Below are positions 37,451 through 46,157 of a stretch of DNA of 64,000 nucleotides, in pieces. The notes beneath the pieces were generated by a model. That model saw nothing but the letters and a program-made list of their open reading frames with translations. It was not told where the DNA came from and made no database searches. The stretch is from Dyadobacter subterraneus (GTDB lineage Bacteria; Bacteroidota; Bacteroidia; Cytophagales; Spirosomataceae). The stretch lies in NCBI RefSeq assembly GCF_015221875.1, contig NZ_JACYGY010000001.1, positions 3,450,501 through 3,514,500 on the forward strand, written 5' to 3'. Numbering within the stretch: the first letter of the stretch is position 1; each line of letters begins with the position of its first letter. A program made the translations under genes and the position numbers.

Positions 37451-38794
37451 TCAGCGTGGACCTCTTGAACCGCCGCCACCGCCGCCTCTTGAACCACCGC
37501 CGCCGCCTCCGCTTGGAGCACTGTAACTTGGTGCGCTGTAAGATCTTGCTGGTGCACTGTAAGTAGGAGCACTGTAATTGTTGCTATTACTTCTTGGCGA
37601 GCTGTAATTATCATAACTTCTTGTAGGAGCCTGATAAGATTGTGAACTACGCGCCGGAGCGGAATAGTTTGATTGGCTTCTTTGCAAGTTGTAAGAATCT
37701 GAGCTTCTAGATGCGGAAGAAGAACGTGGGCTATACGAATTTAAACTACCATCCGAATAGTTACTTCCAGAACTTCTTGGACGAGAATAATATGTATTTC
37801 CGTCACTTACCGTATTTCCTGATCTTGAATAGCCGTTGCTGCTTCTTGCATTGGCATTTCCGGTAGTACCATCAACCCCGGCTCTGCTATTCCCAGAATT
37901 ACCACGGCTATTTGCTCTTGGAGAAGAATAATAAGAATCACCGGAAGATGAGTTACCTGAAGATCTTAAATTACGTCCGGAGGAATTATCTGCTGAACGA
38001 GGCGAATTAACAAAATTAGAATTATAACGTTCGCTGCTTCTTGGACTTCCACCTGATTCACGAGCACCATAAGTACGTGCAAATGCTCTTCTGTCGTTGA
38101 TATTGTTAACAACAATTACAGGACTGCTATAAGCCCATGGGCTGTAAAAACCGCCGTATCCGTAACCGCCATAGCCATATCCGCCGTATCCATACAAGCT
38201 GCTGTAAAATGGATCGTAACCATAGCCATAAGGACTGTATCCGTACATGCTGCTTCCGAAACCGTATGGAGAATAGCCATAACCAAACGAAGAGTAACCA
38301 AGACCAAATCCTAAACTGGAAAATGGACTCATACCAAACATGCTTCCAAAACCAAGGCTTAAACCTAAACCTCCCATTCCCATTCCACCCATATAGCCAG
38401 GATAATAAGATCTAAAGCCGCTATTCATAGTATATGAGTTATAAGGATTTGAAAAGCGGGTTGCCTGATTGTATCCATCAGTAAAACCGGCATTATATCC
38501 TACATCACTTGAAATGTTACGTTGCGCACTTCTGGCTGAAATGTATGAATCATCATAATAATCGCCGTTGCTTATTACATCTTCATCCCGCGTATCTACG
38601 TAATCAGGATTACTTGAACGGGACATAGTCTGTGTCGAACGATTGTTTTTTGTAACAACTCCCGTATTTGGAATCCCTCCGTAAAGGTCATCATATCCTC
38701 CACCTGATTGTGAAGCGTATTGATTACTGCTACATCCGGCAGCTCCCAACAGCAACATCAGGGAAAAATATTTTAAATTATTCATGCTCCTCAT
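37451..38794 (-). CDS. Low-complexity Gly/Tyr/Ser-rich lipoprotein
   Basis: The 447-residue protein has a lipobox LGAAGC (Cys21 counted from the first ATG; a second ATG 9 nt later is equally good). The centre (about 125-235) is a Gly/Tyr/Phe repeat region with many YGYGGYGYGG-like units. The C-terminal half is Ser/Arg/Tyr/Asn-rich with SPRSS-like and YSAP-like repeats, ending in GGGGGGSRGG-type runs. No enzyme domain is visible. Codon use follows the genome and the frame is long and uninterrupted, so it is a real gene. It should be a disordered, surface- or periplasm-facing lipoprotein; an adhesive or structural role is a guess. Confidence 0.72.
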   Translation of the reverse strand: MRSMNNLKYFSLMLLLGAAGCSSNQYASQSGGGYDDLYGGIPNTGVVTKNNRSTQTMSRSSNPDYVDTRDEDVISNGDYYDDSYISARSAQRNISSDVGYNAGFTDGYNQATRFSNPYNSYTMNSGFRSYYPGYMGGMGMGGLGLSLGFGSMFGMSPFSSLGFGLGYSSFGYGYSPYGFGSSMYGYSPYGYGYDPFYSSLYGYGGYGYGGYGYGGFYSPWAYSSPVIVVNNINDRRAFARTYGARESGGSPRSSERYNSNFVNSPRSADNSSGRNLRSSGNSSSGDSYYSSPRANSRGNSGNSRAGVDGTTGNANARSSNGYSRSGNTVSDGNTYYSRPRSSGSNYSDGSLNSYSPRSSSASRSSDSYNLQRSQSNYSAPARSSQSYQAPTRSYDNYSSPRSNSNNYSAPTYSAPARSYSAPSYSAPSGGGGGGSRGGGGGGSRGPR

Positions 38795-38901
38795 GGCTCT
38801 AGTTGTTTATAATGTTGTATCTAATATACATAAATTTTCGTACCAGACTGTGAATAAAACATCATTAGTATGACATTAATTCCAAAGTTAACATAAAAAA
38901 C

Positions 38902-38909
38902 TATCTTTG
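38902..38909 (+). promoter_or_regulatory. Possible -7 element of proS
   Basis: TATCTTTG matches TAnnTTTG 66 nt before the proS ATG. No TTG is found at the usual -33 distance. Confidence 0.4.
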
Positions 38910-38974
38910 CAACTTCATATAAAAGCGAAGTGACAAACCGTCATACTCTTTTCCAATTATAATATTTTCGTAGA

Positions 38975-40450
38975 ATGAGTAAAGCCTTACCAACCCGCAG
39001 TGAAAATTACTCCGAATGGTACAATGAACTAGTAAAAAGAGCCGATTTGGCGGAAACTTCTGCTGTCAGAGGCTGTATGGTGATCAAACCTTACGGCTAT
39101 TCTATCTGGGAGAAAATGCAGCGCGCATTGGATGACATGTTTAAAGAAACAGGCCATCAGAATGCTTATTTCCCCCTATTTATTCCAAAATCATATCTGA
39201 GCAAGGAAGCTTCACACGTTGAAGGTTTTGCAAAGGAATGTGCGGTAGTAACGCATTATAGATTAAAAGCAGACCCCAATGGAAACGGTGTAATCGTGGA
39301 TCCGGAAGCGAAGCTGGAAGAAGAATTAATCGTTCGTCCAACTTCTGAAACGGTAATATGGAGTACATATAAAAACTGGATTCAGTCTTACCGCGACCTT
39401 CCTTTGCTTATCAATCAGTGGGCAAATGTGGTTCGTTGGGAAATGCGTACCCGATTATTTTTGAGAACTACTGAATTTCTGTGGCAGGAAGGCCACACAG
39501 CACATTCGACGTCGGCAGAAGCGGTAGCAGAAACAAAACAAATGCTTGAAATTTATGCTCAGTTTGCTGAGGAATGGATGGCGCTTCCCGTTGTAAAAGG
39601 TGTTAAAACTGCTAATGAAAGATTTGCAGGAGCGGTTGACACCTACTGTATCGAAGCCCTTATGCAAGACGGAAAAGCTTTGCAGGCAGGAACCTCCCAT
39701 TTCCTTGGACAAAATTTTGCGAACGCTTTTGATGTTAAATTCCAGGACAAAGAAGGAAAACTGGAATACGTTTGGGGAACTTCATGGGGTGTGAGTACGC
39801 GTTTGATGGGTGCACTGATTATGGCACATTCGGATGACAGCGGTTTAGTACTACCTCCAAAGCTTGCTCCTATCCAGGTAGTGATTGTTCCGATTTATAA
39901 GAATGAAGAGCAATTAACATTGATTTCAGAGAAAGTTGCAGGGATCACGAAAGATCTTCGCAAAAAAGGAATCAGTATTAAATTTGACAATAACGATGCT
40001 TACAAACCGGGTTACAAATTTGCTGAATATGAGCTTAAAGGAGTACCGGTACGTTTGGCTATGGGTGCCCGTGATTTGGAAAACAATACGGTTGAAGTAG
40101 CAAGACGTGATACCAAAACCAAAGAAACAGTTTCTCTGGATGGAATCGCTGATTTCATTGGCACGTTATTAGAGAACATTCAGGAATCCATTTATAATAA
40201 AGCATTGGCATTCCGTGAGGAAAACACGATAAAGGTTGACACTTTTGAAGAGTTCAATAAAGTGCTTGATACCAAAGGTGGATTCATTCTTGCTCACTGG
40301 GACGGGACTTCGGAAACAGAAGAAAAAATTAAGGAGGAAACTAAAGCAACGATTCGTTGTGTTCCTTTGGATTCTGTGGAAGAGGAAGGGGTTTGTATTT
40401 ATTCAGGCAAACCTTCTAACAGAAGAGTTGTTTTTGCAAGAGCATATTAA
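38975..40450 (+). CDS. proS: Prolyl-tRNA synthetase (archaeal/eukaryotic-type)
   Basis: The 491-residue length and the N-terminal [19 protein letters not shown], then [15 protein letters not shown], are the short ProS type without the bacterial editing insertion. Class II motif 2 ([23 protein letters not shown]) and motif 3 ([20 protein letters not shown]) are intact. The anticodon-binding domain (about 285-390) and C-terminal zinc-binding-like domain follow. It charges tRNA-Pro with proline. It is followed 64 nt later by the FKBP isomerase gene on the same strand, a suggestive but unproven pairing. Confidence 0.95.
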   Translation: MSKALPTRSENYSEWYNELVKRADLAETSAVRGCMVIKPYGYSIWEKMQRALDDMFKETGHQNAYFPLFIPKSYLSKEASHVEGFAKECAVVTHYRLKADPNGNGVIVDPEAKLEEELIVRPTSETVIWSTYKNWIQSYRDLPLLINQWANVVRWEMRTRLFLRTTEFLWQEGHTAHSTSAEAVAETKQMLEIYAQFAEEWMALPVVKGVKTANERFAGAVDTYCIEALMQDGKALQAGTSHFLGQNFANAFDVKFQDKEGKLEYVWGTSWGVSTRLMGALIMAHSDDSGLVLPPKLAPIQVVIVPIYKNEEQLTLISEKVAGITKDLRKKGISIKFDNNDAYKPGYKFAEYELKGVPVRLAMGARDLENNTVEVARRDTKTKETVSLDGIADFIGTLLENIQESIYNKALAFREENTIKVDTFEEFNKVLDTKGGFILAHWDGTSETEEKIKEETKATIRCVPLDSVEEEGVCIYSGKPSNRRVVFARAY

Positions 40451-40514
40451 TACGAGGTCCTAATTTGTTGACCATCATCTTAAACTTATTTTTTTACCAA
40501 TAGATTCTAATAAA

Positions 40515-40946
40515 ATGAAACAAGCACAAGCAGGTGATACTGTCCAGGTACACTACACAGGCACTCTTCCGGATGGCCAACTGTTTGATTCCTCGGCAGG
40601 ACGTGAGCCATTGTCTTTTCAATTGGGAAGCGGACAGGTAATCAAAGGCTTTGATGACGGTGTTACCGGCATGGCAGTTGGAGATAAAAAAACGGTACAT
40701 ATTCCAAACGAAGAGGCTTACGGCCCAATCAACGAAGACATGATCGTCAACTTTGAGCGCAGCCAGATACCAGCTGATATTCCTTTGGAAGTTGGAATAA
40801 CTTTGAATATGCATCAGGACGGAAACGGCCAGGTGATTCCGGTTATCGTGAAAGAAGTTACAGACGAATTTGTAATTCTTGATGCAAACCATCCATTGGC
40901 CGGTCAGGATCTGATTTTTGAATTGGAACTTGTAGGTATCGAATAA
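40515..40946 (+). CDS. FKBP-type peptidyl-prolyl isomerase, SlyD-like
   Basis: The 143-residue protein begins with the FKBP core (VQVHYTGTLPDGQLFDSS, then PLSFQLGSGQVIKGFDDGVTGM split across strand and helix). An insert-in-flap domain follows (about 75-125), then the returning strand DANHPLAGQDLIFELELV. This is the SlyD layout without the His-rich tail. It catalyses proline isomerisation and acts as a cytoplasmic chaperone. No signal peptide is present. Confidence 0.93.
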   Translation: MKQAQAGDTVQVHYTGTLPDGQLFDSSAGREPLSFQLGSGQVIKGFDDGVTGMAVGDKKTVHIPNEEAYGPINEDMIVNFERSQIPADIPLEVGITLNMHQDGNGQVIPVIVKEVTDEFVILDANHPLAGQDLIFELELVGIE

Positions 40947-40961
40947 ATTGAAATTGAATAT

Positions 40962-41007
40962 AAAAAAACGGGCTTGAATCAAAAGTTGATTCAAGCCCGT
41001 TTTTTTA
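40962..41007. terminator. Bidirectional terminator
   Basis: AAAAAAACGGGCTTGAA and TTCAAGCCCGTTTTTTT arms around a small loop, between the convergent FKBP and AlbA_2 genes. Confidence 0.9.
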
Positions 41008-41019
41008 TATATACCAAAT

Positions 41020-41652
41020 TTATTCAACCCATTTCAAACTGAACATTTCCGGTTTTCCTTTTTGTAATTTTAGTAATACCTGCTTATCCGCAAGATCATT
41101 TAACAAACGCTCAGCTCTCTTTTCCGAAATATTTATAATTCTTGAAAACACTTTGGCTGTAACAGAATCATATTCCTTTAAATACTGAATAAGTGATCTG
41201 ACATGCCGGGATTCCAGTAAGGTCTTAGTATCAAAATCACTTTGTCCCTCAATAAAAAGTCGCAGCGTAGGTACACTTTTATCTTTGACACGAACATAAA
41301 TCATTCGCTGACCTTTCTCATTAATTGCATAATGCGGTCGTTCCTGACTTTCGTCAATTTCAACACGCAACAATACTCTGTTATCCAGTTTCTCGGATTT
41401 AAAACGAATTGATAAGGCTTTGTCAACTAACTCTGTGCAGGCTCTTTCCAGTTTTTCAAGCTCACCTAATTCAGAAGCGACTCCAAGAACTTCCTTGTTA
41501 TCTCCCACACCAATCAGCAAAACGCCGCCTGAAGTATTAGCGAATGATGCCAGCGTTTTCGCAATTTTAAAAGGATTGTCAATAGTACGTTTGAACTCCA
41601 CTGTCAACCCCTCACCTTGTTTAATTAACTGTATTGTGCTTTTTATCATCAT
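41020..41652 (-). CDS. AlbA_2 (Schlafen-like) DNA-binding domain protein
   Basis: The 210-residue protein has an N-terminal AlbA_2 domain (about 10-130: EGLTVEFKRTI, FANTSGGVLLIGVGD, RPHYAINEKGQRMIYVRVKD). A C-terminal helical region follows (about 145-205: KVFSRIINISEKRAERLLNDLADK) that reads as a winged helix. AlbA_2 domains occur in regulators and in some defence proteins; here the setting is housekeeping. It directly abuts dprA (stop and start read TAAATG), so the two are translationally coupled. A role in handling transforming DNA or as a regulator of the pair is an inference. Confidence 0.78.
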   Translation of the reverse strand: MMIKSTIQLIKQGEGLTVEFKRTIDNPFKIAKTLASFANTSGGVLLIGVGDNKEVLGVASELGELEKLERACTELVDKALSIRFKSEKLDNRVLLRVEIDESQERPHYAINEKGQRMIYVRVKDKSVPTLRLFIEGQSDFDTKTLLESRHVRSLIQYLKEYDSVTAKVFSRIINISEKRAERLLNDLADKQVLLKLQKGKPEMFSLKWVE

Positions 41653-42792
41653 TTAAATTAACCCATATTTTTTACCGGGCAGCGATTTTACCATTCCCTG
41701 AAATTCCAGATTGAGCAGAAGCGTGGCAAGTTTATTCAAATGTAAACCACTTTGCCAGGACAATTCATCCACTTGCATACTTCCCTGCCGTTTCAAAAGG
41801 GATAAAATCTGCCCCTCATCCTGCGTAAATCCATCAAAGATAAATGTTGATTCATAAGGACTATCTGTACCAGCAACAGTTAAATTGCTGACTTTGTTCT
41901 GCAAATTCCATCCAATTGAATCCGCCATATCCTGAACTGAAATAAATATACAGGCTTTATTATCCCTAATTAATTGATTACAACCTTCTGATTGAGGATT
42001 TGAAATATTCCCAGGCACTGCAAAAACTTCACGATGATAATTCTGAGCAAAATCCACAGTTATTAAACTTCCGCCTTTCTTTGCAGATTCTACAACAATG
42101 GTGACATCACTTAAACCGGCAATAATCCGATTTCTGGCCGGGAAGCGCATAAAATCAGGTTTTGTGGCCAAGGCATTTTCTGTAACCAACCCGCCTTTTT
42201 CCTGCATTTCAATAGCAGTTTTCTGATGTACTGCCGGGTAAATCACACTTAATCCGCTCGCCATCACACCGATCGTTGCCAGACCATTTTTCAAACAAGC
42301 CCTATGCGCAGTTATATCAATTCCGTAAGCAAGGCCACTGACAACAAGTGGATTATATGGGATTAATTCCTTGATGATATTTTCAGTAACTGCTTTTCCA
42401 TATTCCGTCACCTGCCTTGTACCCACAATCCCTACCGTTCTTAAACTGTTGTAGTCAAAATTGCCTTTGGAATACAAAACAACGGGGGCGTCATAAAGTG
42501 ATTTTAAACGATTGGGGTAAGTGCTATCCGAGAAAAAATGAAGTTTTGCGCCTGTTTTAATACAGTTTTGCCATTCCTTTTCGGCTTCTGCAAGGCCATC
42601 CTTTTTGAGAATGGATCGTGCTGCTTTTTCCCCTATTCCAGGAATTTTAATAAGCCTTTTGTAGTCGGAAGTAAAAACCTTTTCTGCACTTCCGCAGTAG
42701 CTGATAAGTTGTCGAATGGTAACCGAACCGATTCCAGGTGTATTTACCAAAGCAAGCGTACTAAGCTTTTCGCTTTCAGGATTTTCAAGCAT
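41653..42792 (-). CDS. dprA: DNA-processing protein DprA
   Basis: From ATG 42792 the protein has 379 residues; the frame extends 32 codons further, but those (rich in Lys/Ile/Cys) do not look like DprA, and MLENPESEKLSTLALVN does. Helix-hairpin-helix motifs (TPGIGSVT, IPGIGEKAA) lead to the Rossmann core with GTRQVTEYG, SGLAYGIDITAHRA, FPARNRIIAGLSD and VDFAQNYHREVFAVPG. The winged-helix DML1-like C-terminus is about 310-379. DprA loads RecA on incoming single-stranded DNA in natural transformation. It is followed without a gap by the AlbA_2 gene. Confidence 0.93.
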   Translation of the reverse strand: MLENPESEKLSTLALVNTPGIGSVTIRQLISYCGSAEKVFTSDYKRLIKIPGIGEKAARSILKKDGLAEAEKEWQNCIKTGAKLHFFSDSTYPNRLKSLYDAPVVLYSKGNFDYNSLRTVGIVGTRQVTEYGKAVTENIIKELIPYNPLVVSGLAYGIDITAHRACLKNGLATIGVMASGLSVIYPAVHQKTAIEMQEKGGLVTENALATKPDFMRFPARNRIIAGLSDVTIVVESAKKGGSLITVDFAQNYHREVFAVPGNISNPQSEGCNQLIRDNKACIFISVQDMADSIGWNLQNKVSNLTVAGTDSPYESTFIFDGFTQDEGQILSLLKRQGSMQVDELSWQSGLHLNKLATLLLNLEFQGMVKSLPGKKYGLI

Positions 42793-42937
42793 AAAGTGAT
42801 AGTGTGTTTTGAGAACGCAAATTATAAAAATATGCTTCACATTGTACTTTTTACGGTCTAAAATCTTCATTTCGTATGCTCTTGGCACACAATTTGCTCA
42901 TTATAGGAAAAATGTTAATCATAACCCCAACTCCTTC

Positions 42938-44761
42938 ATGGAAAATATAAATACTGAAGACACCGCTACTTTACAAAATTTCGAAGGCATGGGTGCAACC
43001 TGTCACCCGGAAGGAGTTCATTACAGAGTTTGGGCACCAAATGCCGAAAGCGTTTCTGTGGTTGGAACCTTTAATGACTGGAATGATCAGGCAAATCCAA
43101 TGCAGTCCGAAGAAAACGGAAATTGGAGCTTATTAGTTGAAAACTCAAAAGAAGGAGACGAATATAAGTTTGCGATCAAAACCAAAGACGGCGTTTTGAT
43201 GCGAAACGACCCTTACGCATTGAAAGTGACTAATTCAGCTGGAAATGGTGTCGTATATAATCATGCATCGTTTGATTGGCAGGATTCAAATTTTCAGATG
43301 CCGAGCTGGAATGAAGTCGTAATTTATGAACTTCATGTTGGTACTTTTAACGCTAAAGAAGAAAATCATGTCGGCAACTTTTATACTGCCATAGAAAAAC
43401 TGGATTATCTTCAGGGACTGGGAATCAACGCCATTGAGTTAATGCCAAGTTCTGAATTTCCGGGCGACCGTTCGTGGGGATACAATCCATCAAATCCATT
43501 TGCAATAGAGTCAGATTACGGCGGACCGGAAGGTCTTAAAGATTTCGTAAAGGCCGCACATGAGCATGGTATTGCTGTAATTCTCGATGTGGTTTATAAT
43601 CATTTTGGCCCATCCGATCTTGACCTTTGGCAGTTTGATGGCTGGTCAGAAAACGGCGGCGGGGGGATTTATTTTTACAACGACTGGAAATCCGAAACTC
43701 CATGGGGAGGCACAAGACCTGATTATGGCCGCGGAGAAGTCAGGCAATACATACACGACAATGCCTTAATGTGGTTAAGGGAATACCGCATTGATGGGCT
43801 TAGAATGGATATGGTTGTCTATATCAGAAATGTTAAAGCCGATGGAAATCCTGGAAATGATCTGAAAGACGGTATTTCTTTAATGCAGTGGATTAACAAA
43901 GATATCAAGGAGCAATTTCCTAACAGAATCACGATTGCTGAGGATATGCATTCACTTGATTTTGTAACAAATTCTGTGGAAAATGGCGGTATGGGTTATG
44001 GCTCTCAATGGGACGCAGAATTCGTACATTCTGTTCGTGACGCGGTAATAACGGCTAATGATCAGGACAGAGATATCCCATCGGTAGTCAGTGCTATAAC
44101 CAGAAAATATAATACTGATTCTTTCCAGCGAATTATTTATACCGAATCTCATGACGAGGTTTCTAACGGACAAGCCAGAGTTGCTGAGGAAATTGCTGAT
44201 GGGGACGTAAATAACTGGTATTCCAAAAAACGTGCTGCGCTAGGTGTTGCGTTGGTTATGACTGCGCCAGGAATCCCAATGATTTTCCAAGGTCAGCCGC
44301 TTTTAGAAGATAAATGGTTTTCTGACAGTGATCCGATCGATTGGTCAAGACTTGATAAATTTGCAGGATTTGCCAGTTTGCATCGAGATCTGATTCATTT
44401 GCGTAGAAACTGGTTTGGAGTAACCGAAGGTTTACAAGGCCAGGATGTTCAGATTATTCGTGCTGATAACGATAAAAAGGTTATTGTAATGCACCGTTAT
44501 AAAGATGGCGGACCGAAGGATAGTGTTGTCGTTGTTCTTAACTTTTCAACTGAAACATTTGACGATTATAAAGTAGGTTTCCCAAGAGAAGGTTCATGGA
44601 AACTTCGTTTCAACAGCGACAAGGGAGATTACGATCCTGATTTTTCAAATTTAGGCGTTTTTGATGTTGAGACGATGCAGGGAGAATTCGACAATCTGCA
44701 ACAATTTGTTTCACTTCAAATTCCACCTTATACAGCTTTGATTTATTCTCAGGAAGAATAA
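42938..44761 (+). CDS. GH13 protein, 1,4-alpha-glucan branching enzyme-like
   Basis: From ATG 42938 the protein has 607 residues. The frame is open further upstream, but the extension is unlike the family. It has an E-set/CBM48 domain (about 15-110: HYRVWAPNAESVSVVGTFNDW), a GH13 barrel (about 125-500) and a beta C-terminal domain. The four catalytic regions are DVVYNHFG (217-224), DGLRMDMV (nucleophile Asp291), IAEDMH (acid/base Glu335) and ESHDEV (Asp406). The sequence is closest in type to glycogen branching enzymes. No other glycogen genes are nearby, so a GlgB-like role or trehalohydrolase-like role are both possible. Confidence 0.85.
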   Translation: MENINTEDTATLQNFEGMGATCHPEGVHYRVWAPNAESVSVVGTFNDWNDQANPMQSEENGNWSLLVENSKEGDEYKFAIKTKDGVLMRNDPYALKVTNSAGNGVVYNHASFDWQDSNFQMPSWNEVVIYELHVGTFNAKEENHVGNFYTAIEKLDYLQGLGINAIELMPSSEFPGDRSWGYNPSNPFAIESDYGGPEGLKDFVKAAHEHGIAVILDVVYNHFGPSDLDLWQFDGWSENGGGGIYFYNDWKSETPWGGTRPDYGRGEVRQYIHDNALMWLREYRIDGLRMDMVVYIRNVKADGNPGNDLKDGISLMQWINKDIKEQFPNRITIAEDMHSLDFVTNSVENGGMGYGSQWDAEFVHSVRDAVITANDQDRDIPSVVSAITRKYNTDSFQRIIYTESHDEVSNGQARVAEEIADGDVNNWYSKKRAALGVALVMTAPGIPMIFQGQPLLEDKWFSDSDPIDWSRLDKFAGFASLHRDLIHLRRNWFGVTEGLQGQDVQIIRADNDKKVIVMHRYKDGGPKDSVVVVLNFSTETFDDYKVGFPREGSWKLRFNSDKGDYDPDFSNLGVFDVETMQGEFDNLQQFVSLQIPPYTALIYSQEE

Positions 44762-44786
44762 GCCGGTCAAATTCATAGACAACAAT

Positions 44787-44816
44787 AATAAAGGCTTCCG
44801 TTTGGAAGCCTTTATT
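44787..44816. terminator. Bidirectional terminator
   Basis: AATAAAGGCTTCC and GGAAGCCTTTATT pair perfectly around a 4-nt loop between the convergent GH13 and signal peptidase genes. Confidence 0.85.
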
Positions 44817-46000
44817 TATTTAATAATACTAAACAACCGATTCCAGCGGATTTTACTCATAAAACCAACTGGATCGGGATCAATTGACATCCATACAAAT
44901 ACTGCTTTTCCTACAATATGATCTTTGGGAACCAGTCCCCAATATCTTGAATCCGCCGAATTGTGACGGTTATCACCCATCATAAAATAATAATCCTGTT
45001 TGAAAGTATAACCTTCAAGCTGTTTCCCCTGCTGAAATATCTTTCCCTCTTTCAAAACCACATTATAATTTCTCTCATAATTTTGAATGACTTCACCATA
45101 AAAGGCAACATTCTCTGGTGTTAGTTTTACCGTCACTCCTTTTTTCGGAATCACCACCGGACCATAGTTATCTTTGTTCCAATTGAATAAATCTGATTCC
45201 GGATAAAGATGAGACTCGCGTAATCCTTTTGGCATAACCGTCTTTTCAATGTGTTTTACAAAATCATAAGCTTTCAGTTTTGCCGCTGTTTGAGCAGTAG
45301 TTTTTACGATATAACCTGCCTCATCATTATCTGCCAGCGTATCATTCTGCGTTTCCATATAAGGTGAGAATTCTGTGATTCCATTTTTTCTGAAAATGTT
45401 TGCTTCATTAATAGCAGTAGTAACAGCCATAAAATATTCATTTTGCATTTCAGGCGGATTCAGACTTTTTACCCCGTTTACATAAACCTGAGAATTTCTA
45501 ATCTCAAATTTATCACCAGCCTCAGCAACACATCTTTTGATATAGTTCGTCCTTAAATCAATTGGATATGGTTTCAGATTTGGTAAAACTGCTTCATAAT
45601 TTTTATAAAGATTCGGATGTTCAACCGGTAAATTGAAAACGACAACATCTCCCCTTTTCACTTCCGAAAAACCTGGTAATCTAAATTGTGGCAATGAAAT
45701 CCAATCAAAAAAAGAAGGAATTTCTGAGCCCCATATTTTTTGATGCGTCAGCGGCATTTGTAAAGGCGTAACCGGTGTACGTGTGCCATAGTGCAGCTTA
45801 CTCACAAATAAATAATCACCAACCAACAAAGTATGTTCCATCGAAGATGAGGGGATAACAAAAGCCTCAAAAAAGAACCAACGAATCAGCGTAGCTGCGA
45901 TGACGGCAAATAAAACGGAATCAAACCATTCACGAATGGCAGATTTTCTTCTTATTAATTTTGGTGAACTGGCTATTTCTTTCTTAGCTGGTGTGATCAT
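44816..46000 (-). CDS. lepB: Signal peptidase I (second copy)
   Basis: From ATG 46000 (MITPAKKEIAS) the protein has 394 residues; a further ATG at 46033 adds 11 residues unlike the paralogue. One membrane helix (about 25-45) precedes the catalytic serine in IPSSSMEH. The Lys motif is NYIKRCVAEAGDK, a departure from the usual xPGD. Box E reads GDNRHNSADSRYWG. An insertion of about 130 residues lies between the Lys motif and box E. It cleaves Sec signal peptides at the periplasmic face. It is about 60% like the neighbour at 46158 by eye, so it arose by tandem duplication. Confidence 0.9.
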   Translation of the reverse strand: MITPAKKEIASSPKLIRRKSAIREWFDSVLFAVIAATLIRWFFFEAFVIPSSSMEHTLLVGDYLFVSKLHYGTRTPVTPLQMPLTHQKIWGSEIPSFFDWISLPQFRLPGFSEVKRGDVVVFNLPVEHPNLYKNYEAVLPNLKPYPIDLRTNYIKRCVAEAGDKFEIRNSQVYVNGVKSLNPPEMQNEYFMAVTTAINEANIFRKNGITEFSPYMETQNDTLADNDEAGYIVKTTAQTAAKLKAYDFVKHIEKTVMPKGLRESHLYPESDLFNWNKDNYGPVVIPKKGVTVKLTPENVAFYGEVIQNYERNYNVVLKEGKIFQQGKQLEGYTFKQDYYFMMGDNRHNSADSRYWGLVPKDHIVGKAVFVWMSIDPDPVGFMSKIRWNRLFSIIK

Positions 46001-46091
46001 GGCGTACAAAATTATGATGCAATATTGCATCATAATTTAATAACAAACAAACAAGTATATATAATTTTATTTAATATAATAATTACAAACT

Positions 46092-46133
46092 AAAAAGAGG
46101 GAAAGAGTTGGCAAAAATGCCATTCTTTCCCTC
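46092..46133 (-). terminator. Terminator between the two signal peptidase genes
   Basis: GAGGGAAAGA and TCTTTCCCTC arms with an inner TGGCA/TGCCA stem, then TTTTT on the minus strand. It should limit read-through from the first copy into the second. Confidence 0.82.
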
Positions 46134-46157
46134 CTAATATCTGACTTAAATTATATC

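Noticed and set aside
40494..41027. Open frame of 177 codons on the minus strand
   Set aside because: Antisense to the FKBP gene and runs across the bidirectional terminator.
41020..41652. Schlafen-like antiviral defence gene
   Set aside because: Only the AlbA_2 domain is shared; the gene is coupled to dprA and no other defence gene is near.
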